A DNA stretch of 64,000 bases. Source: Planctomycetota bacterium (GTDB taxonomy: Bacteria; Planctomycetota; Planctomycetia; Planctomycetales; Planctomycetaceae). The stretch covers positions 1-64,000 of the forward strand of contig JACTNB010000024.1 of the NCBI GenBank assembly GCA_014584345.1, written 5' to 3'. Positions 9,684 to 16,647 of this stretch are shown here, in pieces. The notes under the pieces are model-generated. The model worked only from the letters and a program-made list of their open reading frames with translations, did no database searches and was not told the DNA's origin. A program made the position numbers and the translations under genes. Each line of letters opens with the position of its first letter. Within the stretch, counting starts at the first letter, position 1.

Positions 9684-11594
9684 TCACTCCCCGCTGTCTG
9701 CTGCAGCGTTTGGTTCTGCCCGCAGTGCGTGTGCCAACCGCAACTCCCTCAGCGTGGCTCGCTTCTTGGCTTGGTGGGCCTGCATCCGGCGCAAGATGTC
9801 GTCTAGGACTTCCACCGCACTGAGCACATGCGGGCCCTTGTTGAGCATGACGCACTCAGCCCGGTCCCCCATCGCGGCGTCCGTGATCTCGGCGCGGGAA
9901 GGCATCCCTTCTTTGGCAAGCGTCTCCAGAACCTGCGTCGCCCAGATCACGGGGACGTGGGCGGCCTCGCAGATCCAGAGGATCTCCTCCTGAACTTCCG
10001 ACAGTCGCTCGAAGCCGCACTCGACGGCCAAGTCGCCGCGGGCAATCATCACCCCGCAACACGGCGACTGCGTCGCGGTGAGCAACATGTTCGGCAGGTT
10101 GTCGAAGCCCCGCCGGGTCTCGATTTTCAGGACGATTGCGGGGAACCGACCTCCCAATCGCGTGAGGTTCTTCTGGAGCGACTCCACGTCTTCCGCGCAG
10201 TTGGCGAACGAGAGTTCGACGACGTCTGCGTGCTGAGCCACGAAGGTCAGGTCCTCAAGATCCTTGGCGGTCAGGGCCGGCAGTCGGAGATCGCTCTCCG
10301 GGAGGTTGATCCCTTTATCGGCTCGCAATCTCTCTCCGCGCAAGCGCGTCCGAGTGATCCGGACCAGAACCCGCTCGGCCTCCACCTTCTCGACCACGCC
10401 GCCGATCTTGCCGTCGTCGAACCAGATCGACTCTCCGGACCGGACGGTATCGAACACCTCCGGAATGGTGCAGCCGATCTGGGCGGGGGTGAGTACCTGC
10501 CCTGCTCCATCGCGACTGGCCGGGCGGCCCGGCTCGAGGTTCCGCGTCAGGATGAGCAGGTCCCCCCGCTGGAGGAAAATGACGTTCTCGGCCGGCGGAA
10601 TGTCTCCCACCACCCCTTCGCGATCATCACCCTCGCGCGAGTGCCGCAAGACGGTGCCGGGGGCGACATAAGCCGTTTTTGTCGCCTCAACCCAGCAACC
10701 GCCGGCCGTCACATCGACGACCACGAGGGTGCGCGCGGCGTCCCGCGCGTCGGCGAACTTCACCCGTTCGCCCGGTCGGAGGCGCGCCAGCCAGGCCTCC
10801 GGTACCGGAAGGCACTCGTCGGGCGGCGACGGGGAAGGGTGGGGGGCTGTCCCGGAGGTCAACCAGACGCGCGCCGGAGCGGTAACCCGGCCGAAAACGT
10901 CGCGGCGAGGATGAATCCGAACCACCGCCGGGCCCGGTTCGAGCGGGCCGGTGCGCAGCTTCGGCCCGGCCAAGTCCATCACGACCCGGCACGACCGCCC
11001 AAGTTCTTGCTCGGCTCGCCTCAGGTGCTCGATCATCCGTGCCCACGCCGCGGGGGCGTCGTGAGCACAGTTGATCCGCATGCAGTCCATGCCCCGCTGC
11101 AGGAGCGAGTGAACGAGAGCATAGTCGTCCGCCGCCTCGCTAGGCATGGTGACCATAATCCGTATCCCGCGCCCCGGGGTTGCGGGGCCGAACAGCGCTT
11201 CGGTGTGTTGCGCCAGCAACCGCTCGCCGGTACCGAAATCGACGGCTGCGGTCTCTGGCGGGGGCGTCTGACGGGGGCGTCCGGTCAGTCGGTAGAGGAT
11301 GTCCAGAACCGCATCGACCGTGGCGAGGACGTGTGACTCGGCGCGCCCGAGGGAGGAAAGCCCGAGCGCTGCCAACCGCAGTTGCAACGCGCGGAGATCG
11401 CGACGCCGGAGGGCGAGGTAATGGACGAGGTTCCGGGCGCTCTCCCGGTAGTTGGCGTGAACCTTATCGAGCCGTGACGCCGACCGTGCTGCGTCGGCAA
11501 TCATCTCCGCACGGATGACCTCGAGTTCCTCGACAACGCGCTCAAGGCTCGCATTCCCCGGCCCAGTACCGCCGTCGGTGTGGTTCTCTGTCAA
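9684..11594 (-). CDS. Atypical pyruvate kinase-like protein (integron cassette)
   Basis: A 636-residue protein. Residues ~150-590 contain the pyruvate kinase barrel: VMDLAGPKLRTG, the active-site signature AIVLKIETRRGFDN (~490), IARGDLAVECG (~518), IWATQVLETLAKEGMPSRAEITDAAMGDRAECVMLNKG. A large insertion with sequence unlike ordinary B domains separates the barrel halves, an N-terminal helical region of ~140 residues precedes it, and the usual C-terminal allosteric domain is absent. Similar long forms exist in some bacteria; catalysis of PEP + ADP to pyruvate + ATP is plausible but not certain. I choose TTG at 11594 (AGGAGG nine bases upstream) because residues before it are read from the attC site. 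It is the last cassette of the array. It is unusual to find a central-metabolism enzyme here. Confidence 0.8.
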   Translation of the reverse strand: MTENHTDGGTGPGNASLERVVEELEVIRAEMIADAARSASRLDKVHANYRESARNLVHYLALRRRDLRALQLRLAALGLSSLGRAESHVLATVDAVLDILYRLTGRPRQTPPPETAAVDFGTGERLLAQHTEALFGPATPGRGIRIMVTMPSEAADDYALVHSLLQRGMDCMRINCAHDAPAAWARMIEHLRRAEQELGRSCRVVMDLAGPKLRTGPLEPGPAVVRIHPRRDVFGRVTAPARVWLTSGTAPHPSPSPPDECLPVPEAWLARLRPGERVKFADARDAARTLVVVDVTAGGCWVEATKTAYVAPGTVLRHSREGDDREGVVGDIPPAENVIFLQRGDLLILTRNLEPGRPASRDGAGQVLTPAQIGCTIPEVFDTVRSGESIWFDDGKIGGVVEKVEAERVLVRITRTRLRGERLRADKGINLPESDLRLPALTAKDLEDLTFVAQHADVVELSFANCAEDVESLQKNLTRLGGRFPAIVLKIETRRGFDNLPNMLLTATQSPCCGVMIARGDLAVECGFERLSEVQEEILWICEAAHVPVIWATQVLETLAKEGMPSRAEITDAAMGDRAECVMLNKGPHVLSAVEVLDDILRRMQAHQAKKRATLRELRLAHALRAEPNAAADSGE

Positions 11595-11612
11595 AAGGCA
11601 TACCCTCCTGTG

Positions 11613-11703
11613 GCTGAACGACACGGTTAACCGGGCCGCGGCCAACCAATGTTGATTTCAGAAACCGCCCGGCCCGCGGCTCCGGTTGAACCGATTGTTC
11701 GCC
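11613..11703 (-). other. attC site
   Basis: Plus-strand cores GCTGAAC (11613) and GTTCGCC (11697), 91 bp, with long arms pairing around CCGGGCCGCGG / CCCGCGGCTCCGG. It is almost identical to the site at 23339. GTTCGCC equals the start core of the cassette it belongs to (12186-12192). Confidence 0.8.
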
Positions 11704-11704
11704 A

Positions 11705-12169
11705 TTATCGTTTTGGTCGTTTGAAGATCATCTCGTAGCTGGCTCCCCCATACTCTGAAGTTGCACGCCGCGCGAAAACCAATTCCCAACCTTGATCGCC
11801 AAGTCGCGTAAGGGTCATCTCGAATGTGGTATCGCCTGGAGATTCTATGGTGTACTCCCACTGAGTTGTGGATGTCTTGGTACTTGTGAGACCGAATAGA
11901 TGAGCCACCAACATCGCCGCAAGCAGTCCGATCATGATTCGTGTATCGGTACGCGAGAAAGCCTGTCTCTGCGGTGGGCAAGTTTTCTTCGGCGGTTCTT
12001 CAGCAGGCTTTGGTTGCGCCACTGCGGCAACCGGTTGTGGTGGTGGCTTCGGTGGCGACTTGGTAATTTCGCCGCGTGCTTCACACTTTAAGCATTTCGC
12101 AGTACGCCCAACGTACTCGTCGGGGGCATCTTGCGTATGCGAACAGTTTGGGCAAACGAAAACTGCCAT
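11705..12169 (-). CDS. Zinc-ribbon, single-TM protein with DUF4177-like domain (integron cassette)
   Basis: A 154-residue protein with a short zinc ribbon at the N-terminus (CPNC ... CLKC, residues 6-31), a proline-rich linker, one transmembrane helix (~79-95) and a C-terminal ~50-residue domain (TQWEYTIESPGDTTFEMTL...LGDQGWELVFA) resembling DUF4177-type small domains. The ribbon is probably cytoplasmic and the small domain on the other side, but orientation is inferred. The stop lies two bases outside the attC at 11613. The Shine-Dalgarno is weak (TTGAGA). Function unknown. Confidence 0.75.
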   Translation of the reverse strand: MAVFVCPNCSHTQDAPDEYVGRTAKCLKCEARGEITKSPPKPPPQPVAAVAQPKPAEEPPKKTCPPQRQAFSRTDTRIMIGLLAAMLVAHLFGLTSTKTSTTQWEYTIESPGDTTFEMTLTRLGDQGWELVFARRATSEYGGASYEMIFKRPKR

Positions 12170-12185
12170 GATGTCTCAATGTAAT

Positions 12186-12293
12186 GGCGAACGTAAATGG
12201 CTCAGTTGCCTGCCGCCCGCGGAAAGCAGGCTCCGAACCGACAACAACATCTTATCGCGGGCGTCGCCGGTCAACTGCAGCCGGTGGTTATGC
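12186..12293 (-). other. attC site
   Basis: Plus-strand cores GGCGAAC (12186) and GTTATGC (12287), 108 bp, with arms containing GCCCGCG / CGCGGGC. GTTATGC matches exactly the start core of its cassette at 12590-12596. Confidence 0.75.
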
Positions 12294-12593
12294 CCGCACT
12301 CGCCAGCCTGTCACATCGACACCAAATTCTTTGAAAACATTCCGCTTTGCATGTTCGGATGTCTCGTTAAATTCAAAGGTCACGTACTGCCACGTCTCAG
12401 TGCAAAAGACAGTGTAGTACCCATCCACACCTTCTGCCTCACAGATTGCAACATGCTTGACTGGTCGGAGGGATGGTCGGCCGTCCGATGGAGGCACGTA
12501 GCCTAGGGGCAGCCGGGGTTCCGTGAACGATCCGGTTTCTATTACGCGGAAGTTGTTGATGCGAGGTGGAGCTGTTGAATCGCTTGCGTGCAT
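12288..12593 (-). CDS. Hypothetical protein, first cassette behind the inner attI
   Basis: A 101-residue protein (MHASDSTAPPRINNFRVIE...) with a beta-rich middle (CEAEGVDGYYTVFCTETWQ) and no recognised family, signal peptide or membrane segment. The ATG at 12593 lies inside the cassette core GTTATGC, so the start codon belongs to the recombination junction and its ribosome site (GAGATAACC) is supplied by the attI side. The stop codon overlaps the attC core. A longer frame runs upstream to 12791 but would read through attI and the integrase promoter region, so I reject it. Confidence 0.6.
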   Translation of the reverse strand: MHASDSTAPPRINNFRVIETGSFTEPRLPLGYVPPSDGRPSLRPVKHVAICEAEGVDGYYTVFCTETWQYVTFEFNETSEHAKRNVFKEFGVDVTGWRVRA

Positions 12594-12729
12594 AACTTGG
12601 TTATCTCTCAACAATCTGCATTGAGAATACTCCGGGCAAGAATGGCAGTCAATCTCTGGCATGGAATGGAGATGCATCAAATCCGCTGCGTGAATTGACC
12701 GAGCAATTCTTGCGCGGCAAACTGTGTCG
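12590..12729 (-). other. Probable attI and integrase promoter region (inner integron head)
   Basis: The 140 bp between the first cassette core (GCATAAC at 12590) and the start of the inner intI remnant. Read on the minus strand, the junction is GATAACCAAGTTATGC, a small inverted core pair like an attI simple site. No strong promoter motif is evident. Confidence 0.5.
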
Positions 12730-13050
12730 ATGAAACTTCTCGAACAGTATCGCGCGTGTTGTGAAGTCCGCCGGTTGGCAAGGCGAACCATTCAGACCTA
12801 CTGCCGCTGGGTCGAGGAGTTTCTGCGGTTCCATCACAATCGCACCGGCCATTGGATTCATCCCCGAGAGATGGGGGAGAAGAAGGTCGAGGCGTTCCTC
12901 ACACATCCTGCGGTGAATCGCCGGCTGGCGGAAAGCACGCAGAATCAGGCGCTGGGGGCCATTCTGTTCTTGTATCAGCATGTGCTCGAACAGCCGCTGG
13001 GTTCACTGGATGCCGTGCGGGCCAGCAAGCCGAAGCGTCTTCCTACAGTA
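12730..13050 (+). pseudogene. intI: Integron integrase remnant, N-terminal domain only (inner)
   Basis: The first ~107 residues match integron-type tyrosine recombinases: MKLLEQYRACCEVRRLARRT, YCRWVEEFLRFHHNRTGHW, HPREMGEKKVEAFLTHPAV, STQNQALGAILFLYQHVL, then LDAVRASKPKRLPTV. This is the SAM-like core-binding domain. A full protein is ~320-340 residues; the catalytic R-H-R-Y domain and the IntI-specific patch are absent. The frame continues nonsensically to 13134 through half an attC site. It is divergent from the cassettes at 12.6-9.6 kb, as for a functional integron head. The sequence differs clearly from the second remnant at 24459, so the two are not recent duplicates. Confidence 0.85.
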
Positions 13051-13060
13051 CGCGCGAAAG

Positions 13061-13115
13061 ATGTTCAATTTCAAAACCGCCCAGCTCGGAACTCCGGTGC
13101 ACGCGATTGTTCGGC
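13061..13115 (-). other. Half attC site joined to the intI remnant
   Basis: The right half of a typical site is present (AATTTCAAAACCGC centre, CGGAACTCCGGTGCACG arm, core GTTCGGC at 13109), but the left arm and its core are missing; integrase coding sequence takes their place. GTTCGGC matches the start core of the DsrE cassette (13629-13635). Confidence 0.65.
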
Positions 13116-13130
13116 GTCCGTCATACGCTG

Positions 13131-13589
13131 TTAGTAGTCGAGCACTTTGTCGGCATCCAAAATCAACTGAGCAAGATCGCCTTCATTACCGATCCGAGCC
13201 CCATCTCGAAGATTCTCATCAGTTAGTCCAGCGGCGTGCGCACAATGGGGGCAAACGAGCATCTTGCCACCCGATCTGACGAAGTCCTCATAGTAGGTCG
13301 CTATGGGAGTTTCTCCGCCCCAGCGAAGGTCTTGGGGTTGACGGGCATCAGCGAGTCGGACGCCATCTAAGTCAAGCATTAGAGTGACCGCTGCTCCCTT
13401 TTTCTGCAGAGCGCTGCCCAATTTCAATGCCATATTCACGGCATGAAGATCGTCGGTGTAGTGCTTGAGGTGAATGACCACCTTCTGGGACACCTTGGAG
13501 TCCTGCGCCCTTGCGGGAGTCGTCGCGAAAGGAAGGGCCGCAATTAGCGCTGCGAAAATGAGACCTGCCGTCACGTGATTACGAATCAT
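13131..13589 (-). CDS. Exported DsrE-family protein (integron cassette)
   Basis: A 152-residue protein with a signal peptide (MIRNHVTAGLIFAALIAALP..., cleavage near ARAQD) followed by a DsrE-like fold: QKVVIHLKHYTDDLHAVNMAL, an AVTLMLDLDGVRLA strand-loop and the cysteine motif VCPHCAHAAGL. DsrE/DsrF relatives are small sulfur-handling or redox proteins; the two cysteines here are consistent, but an exact substrate cannot be given. ATG at 13589 has GGAGGA seven bases upstream; an in-frame ATG at 13604 would place the ribosome site inside the gene. The cassette starts with GTTCGGC. Confidence 0.75.
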   Translation of the reverse strand: MIRNHVTAGLIFAALIAALPFATTPARAQDSKVSQKVVIHLKHYTDDLHAVNMALKLGSALQKKGAAVTLMLDLDGVRLADARQPQDLRWGGETPIATYYEDFVRSGGKMLVCPHCAHAAGLTDENLRDGARIGNEGDLAQLILDADKVLDY

Positions 13590-13628
13590 TTGGATGTCCT
13601 CCATATTTAGGTTGTTTAGTGAGTGTTC

Positions 13629-13718
13629 GCCGAACGACCAGGATCACGCGGGCGGCCCGTTCGACCCAACCATCATCCCAGACCCGATGGCCGCCTCGCG
13701 TGCATCCGCTGGTTCGGC
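13629..13718 (-). other. attC site
   Basis: Cores GCCGAAC (13629) and GTTCGGC (13712), 90 bp. Arms GGATCACGCGGGCGGCC and GGCCGCCTCGCGTGCATCC pair with two unpaired extra bases, the extrahelical bases typical of attC. Confidence 0.8.
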
Positions 13719-14080
13719 GTCCATTTCCATTTCCGCCAATGCGCAACCGCTGCCGTAATCCAGAATAAAGCCAACACCGGGAACGCGTAAATCCCGACGA
13801 ACAAGAAGGCGATCGGAGATTGCGGATCGGGATTCACATAGACCGCCTGCGTGTAGACAAACGCAAACCACACGCCGTACAGAACGGAACTAACCGTGAG
13901 CAGGTATTGAGCGACGGTGGAACGTAATGCGAACGCCAGCCCAATTGTGACGGCAAGGGGACCGAACGCGAATGGCACGAAGAACAGCCCTCCAAGAAAC
14001 GGTTCCGATTTGGAGCACAGGAGTAACGTCCCCACCGTTACGATAGTTGCCGTAGCCCAAAACGCGAGGGCAAACCGCAT
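13673..14080 (-). CDS. Small polytopic membrane protein (integron cassette)
   Basis: A 135-residue protein with about four hydrophobic helices (MRFALAFWATATIVTVG, PFAFGPLAVTIGLAF, YLLTVSSVLYGVWFAF, AFLFVGIYAFPVLALFWI) and no family I recognise. ATG at 14080 has GGAG six bases upstream; longer frames to 14194 start in unlikely sequence. The last ~15 residues (NQRMHARRPSGLG) are read from the attC itself, a common feature of cassette ORFs. Cellular role unknown. Confidence 0.65.
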   Translation of the reverse strand: MRFALAFWATATIVTVGTLLLCSKSEPFLGGLFFVPFAFGPLAVTIGLAFALRSTVAQYLLTVSSVLYGVWFAFVYTQAVYVNPDPQSPIAFLFVGIYAFPVLALFWITAAVAHWRKWKWTPNQRMHARRPSGLG

Positions 14081-14230
14081 GGGACTCCGTCTGTTGGTTG
14101 CTTCGGTCGCGGACGGCGGATGGCGGCTCTGTGTTTGCATTTGAGTAGTGGCCCGTTTCGTCGGATCGCTTGTCCAGCCTATTTCAAACAGCACTCATTA
14201 CACGTGCTGGGAGCACGGAGGGGCTAAGTT

Positions 14231-14434
14231 GGCGAACAGGTATTCGACCGCCGAAGTGCGGTCGAGTTTTACCACACTTCGGCGGCGTAGTAGGGACTTG
14301 TCAACTTTAGATTTATCAAACTGAGAAACGAGTACGCAGCCACAAGCCCCTAAGTTCCGAAGCCCGGCGAGCCACGGTTGACGTTGATCTCAATTCGGCG
14401 TGAATCGCCACTCCGGTTCACGCTGTTGTTATGC
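14231..14434 (-). other. Disrupted attC site carrying direct-repeat copy 1
   Basis: Core GGCGAAC at 14231 and core GTTATGC at 14428. The right half (GTTGATCTCAATTC centre, CACTCCGGTTCACGC arm) is a normal attC half. The left arm is replaced by a 145-bp repeat that begins exactly at the AAC of the core. GTTATGC matches the start core of its cassette (15085-15091). Confidence 0.6.
14235..14379. repeat. Direct repeat, copy 1
   Basis: 145 bp identical, apart from a missing 34-bp block, to 15089-15267. It starts AACAGGTATTCGACCGCCG and includes the hairpin CGACCGCCGAAGTGCGGTCG. Both copies abut the AAC of an attC core. No coding capacity is evident. Confidence 0.85.
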
Positions 14435-14440
14435 ACCCCG

Positions 14441-15058
14441 TCACCACAATTCACGCCCCGGAGGGATTACTGAACATTCTGGGTGCTGTTCGATGAAGTC
14501 CACGATAGCAGAATCGGATATCAATCTGGAGTCAATGTAGACATATTCAAGATTGGGCCAGCGGTCAACGAGCGACAGCCCGGAATCGGTAACATTACAG
14601 TGTTTGAGGTAGACGTGTGTGACAAGTTGCAACTGAGGCATTGAAACGAGGGCTTGGAGGTCTGCATCGCTGACGTTGTTTTTCAGTGAAATCTGTTCAA
14701 TTGGCGCGGAGGGCAACACGCTGTGTGTCTGGACTGTGACTGTGTCGAATCGCGATAACGACCGGACGAATTCGGCATGTGACGTGTAAGCACGAAATTG
14801 AACGATGACTATCCAGCCAACGGCACCGACGAGCAAGAGTACTGCGATAAGACCAACGGACCTGCCAAGGCGAAATGCCCCGTAAATGTAAAAGTATACG
14901 GCGACTGCAAGTATGGACAGGAGCAGAAGTGGGGCGAAGAGCTTGCCGATCGGCAGCAGAAAGACGAGCAACGCAAGCACAAGGAACGTTTGCCAGCCAC
15001 CACCGCGGGTGAAGCTTCGGCGAGTTGAATTTGGATCGGTGGGACGTTCAGCATTCAA
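14441..15058 (-). CDS. Membrane protein with leucine-rich-repeat-like C-terminus (integron cassette)
   Basis: A 205-residue protein with two or three hydrophobic helices between residues ~23 and ~88, followed by an outside domain resembling two leucine-rich repeats (MPQLQLVTHVYLKHCNVTDSGL, WPNLEYVYIDSRLISDSAI). LRR-like units bind proteins; the partner is unknown. The likely start is a TTG at 15058 (no strong Shine-Dalgarno); an overlapping ATG at 15054 belongs to a different frame. The cassette is bracketed by the two direct repeats. Confidence 0.65.
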   Translation of the reverse strand: MNAERPTDPNSTRRSFTRGGGWQTFLVLALLVFLLPIGKLFAPLLLLSILAVAVYFYIYGAFRLGRSVGLIAVLLLVGAVGWIVIVQFRAYTSHAEFVRSLSRFDTVTVQTHSVLPSAPIEQISLKNNVSDADLQALVSMPQLQLVTHVYLKHCNVTDSGLSLVDRWPNLEYVYIDSRLISDSAIVDFIEQHPECSVIPPGRELW

Positions 15059-15088
15059 CGGAGTATCGGTGCTCTACGATTGGGGCAT

Positions 15089-15267
15089 AACAGGTATTCG
15101 ACCGCCGAAGTGCGGTCGAGTTTTACCACACTTCGGCGGCGTAGTAGGGACTTGTCAACTTTAGATTTATCAAACTGAGAAACGAGTCAGTCGTCACCAT
15201 CGGGATTCTACCCGTCCGCAAACGCAGCCACAAGCCCCTAAGTTCCGAAGCCCGGCGAGCCACGGTT
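15089..15267. repeat. Direct repeat, copy 2
   Basis: 179 bp; same as copy 1 plus a 34-bp block (GTCGTCACCATCGGGATTCT and following). It begins at the AAC of core GCATAAC (15085) and ends in GAGCCACGGTT. Confidence 0.85.
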
Positions 15268-15297
15268 TCTCGACCAGGTGGCGGGATGGCCCGAAAG

Positions 15298-15495
15298 TTA
15301 ACCTCCGGTTGTGCAATCGAACACGCCGCGCCCCTGGCTGGAAACAACCAGCAGAAGATCCGAACGTTCCCCGAACCCCACGGCCATGAGTCCGCCAATC
15401 GCGTGGGTGCTCTGCCGCCTCCATGGTGACGGTGGGGCAGAGCATCGAGCCCGCGTCAGCATCTCGAGCACAGGTTTGAGATGGGGTCTCTTCAT
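15298..15495 (-). pseudogene. Truncated cassette gene
   Basis: A 65-codon frame, MKRPHLKPVLEMLTRARC...GLMAVGFGERSDLLLVVSSQ, GRGVFDCTTGG, then stop. The wording (VGFGE..DLLLVVSSQGRGVFDC.TG) looks like the N-terminal part of a larger conserved cassette protein, whose continuation would be expected after the TG motif. It is lost where the second direct repeat region begins. Upstream, the same frame passes through the attC as NNRLQRTALQPERYPK. A short intact protein cannot be excluded. Confidence 0.5.
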
Positions 15496-15502
15496 GTTTT
15501 TC

Positions 15503-15550
15503 GGGTAACGCTCCGGTTGCAACGCCGTCCGCTGCAACCGGTTGTTAGCT
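15503..15550 (-). other. attC site
   Basis: Cores GGGTAAC (15503) and GTTAGCT (15544), 48 bp. Perfect arms CCGGTTGCA and TGCAACCGG with an 11-base loop. A short-type site closing the sulfatase/HAD cassette. Confidence 0.7.
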
Positions 15551-15579
15551 GGCCGCCTTGACCTGGTGTTCAACTGCAT

Positions 15580-16578
15580 TCATTTCCCATCAGGCTCGGA
15601 GGGGTAGATGCGCCTCCAGTCGCGTTTCATGTCGACGATGATCCATCCTCTCCGCTCCGCAACATCGAGCGCCTTGTCGAGACGACCAACGTGCGATTCG
15701 CGGTCATACTGGAACTCGCGTGTGCCATCGGTGTGATGGACGATGAGGGCAAGTCGTGATCCGCCCCCTGAAACGGTCCACTCGAGCATTTCGAAGTCGC
15801 CATCCGAGTTGCCTACAGCGATCAGCGGGCGCCGACCAATGTGTGCCTGAATGCCTATGGGCTTCCCGCCCCCGTCGTCAATGAAGTTCAGTTCGGGCAG
15901 GCGCACGAGGGCAGGACGGCCACCGCGGACTTCGTACTTGGTCTTGATACTACTGCCCACGACCTGCTCCGGCGGAATGCCGTATACACGCTCGGTCCAA
16001 GGCCGCATGAACTCGATGCCGCCTCCTGAAACGATAAACGTCTTGAATCCACTTGCCCGCAGGTAAGCGAGAAGCTCGAGCATCGGCTGATAGACCATTT
16101 CCGTGTAGAGACGGCCTGTCTTCGGATGCCTCGCGGTAGCGATCCAGTTGCGTACGATGTCGTCGAACTCCGCCGTCGTCATGTCTGCATGCGTGGCCAT
16201 GGCCATCTCGAGCAAAGCCTTTTCGCCACCGGCGAGGGCGGCGTTCACGTCGCCTTTGAGCACGGAGGCGAAAGGCTCCTTGGACTCCCATTCCGGATGT
16301 TGGGGCGCGAGGGCCTTGATGCGGTCGAAGATGAAGAGGGCTTGGAAGTACATCGGCTGCTCGACCCAAAGCGTGCCGTCGTTATCGAAGGTTGCGATGC
16401 GCTCCGGTGCCGGAACGAAATCGGGCGATCCCTCCTTCGTGACCTTCTCCACGAAGGCGATGATCGTCTTCCTCGGCGATGTGTCGTTCCACGACGGCAG
16501 TGGCTCCACGGCTCGGGCGGTAACGCACGAGAGGGTGAGTGCCAACGCACTGAACAGCAGAAGAGCGCGGACTATCAC
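15580..16578 (-). CDS. Exported HAD-superfamily phosphatase (integron cassette)
   Basis: A 332-residue protein with a signal peptide (MIVRALLLFSALALTLSCV..ARA) and HAD motifs: ATFDNDGTLW (motif I, both aspartates), a serine motif FIVSGGGIEFM (motif II) and AVGNSDGDFEML (motif IV). It resembles phosphoserine-phosphatase-like exported HADs that hydrolyse phosphate esters in the periplasm. The start is a GTG at 16578 with GGAG nine bases upstream. It follows the sulfatase by 70 bp, which holds an inverted repeat GGGGCG...CGCCCC, and shares one cassette with it, so the two are probably co-transcribed. The substrate is unknown. Confidence 0.8.
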   Translation of the reverse strand: MIVRALLLFSALALTLSCVTARAVEPLPSWNDTSPRKTIIAFVEKVTKEGSPDFVPAPERIATFDNDGTLWVEQPMYFQALFIFDRIKALAPQHPEWESKEPFASVLKGDVNAALAGGEKALLEMAMATHADMTTAEFDDIVRNWIATARHPKTGRLYTEMVYQPMLELLAYLRASGFKTFIVSGGGIEFMRPWTERVYGIPPEQVVGSSIKTKYEVRGGRPALVRLPELNFIDDGGGKPIGIQAHIGRRPLIAVGNSDGDFEMLEWTVSGGGSRLALIVHHTDGTREFQYDRESHVGRLDKALDVAERRGWIIVDMKRDWRRIYPSEPDGK

Positions 16579-16647
16579 AGTGCATTCTCCAAAACAGGCA
16601 GAAGAGCGCGGGGCGCCCGCTACGGAACGCCCCGCCCGATCACTCGT

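Noticed and set aside
9828..11336. A 502-codon plus-strand frame opposite the pyruvate-kinase-like gene
   Set aside because: No recognisable domain; the minus-strand frame contains conserved pyruvate kinase motifs.
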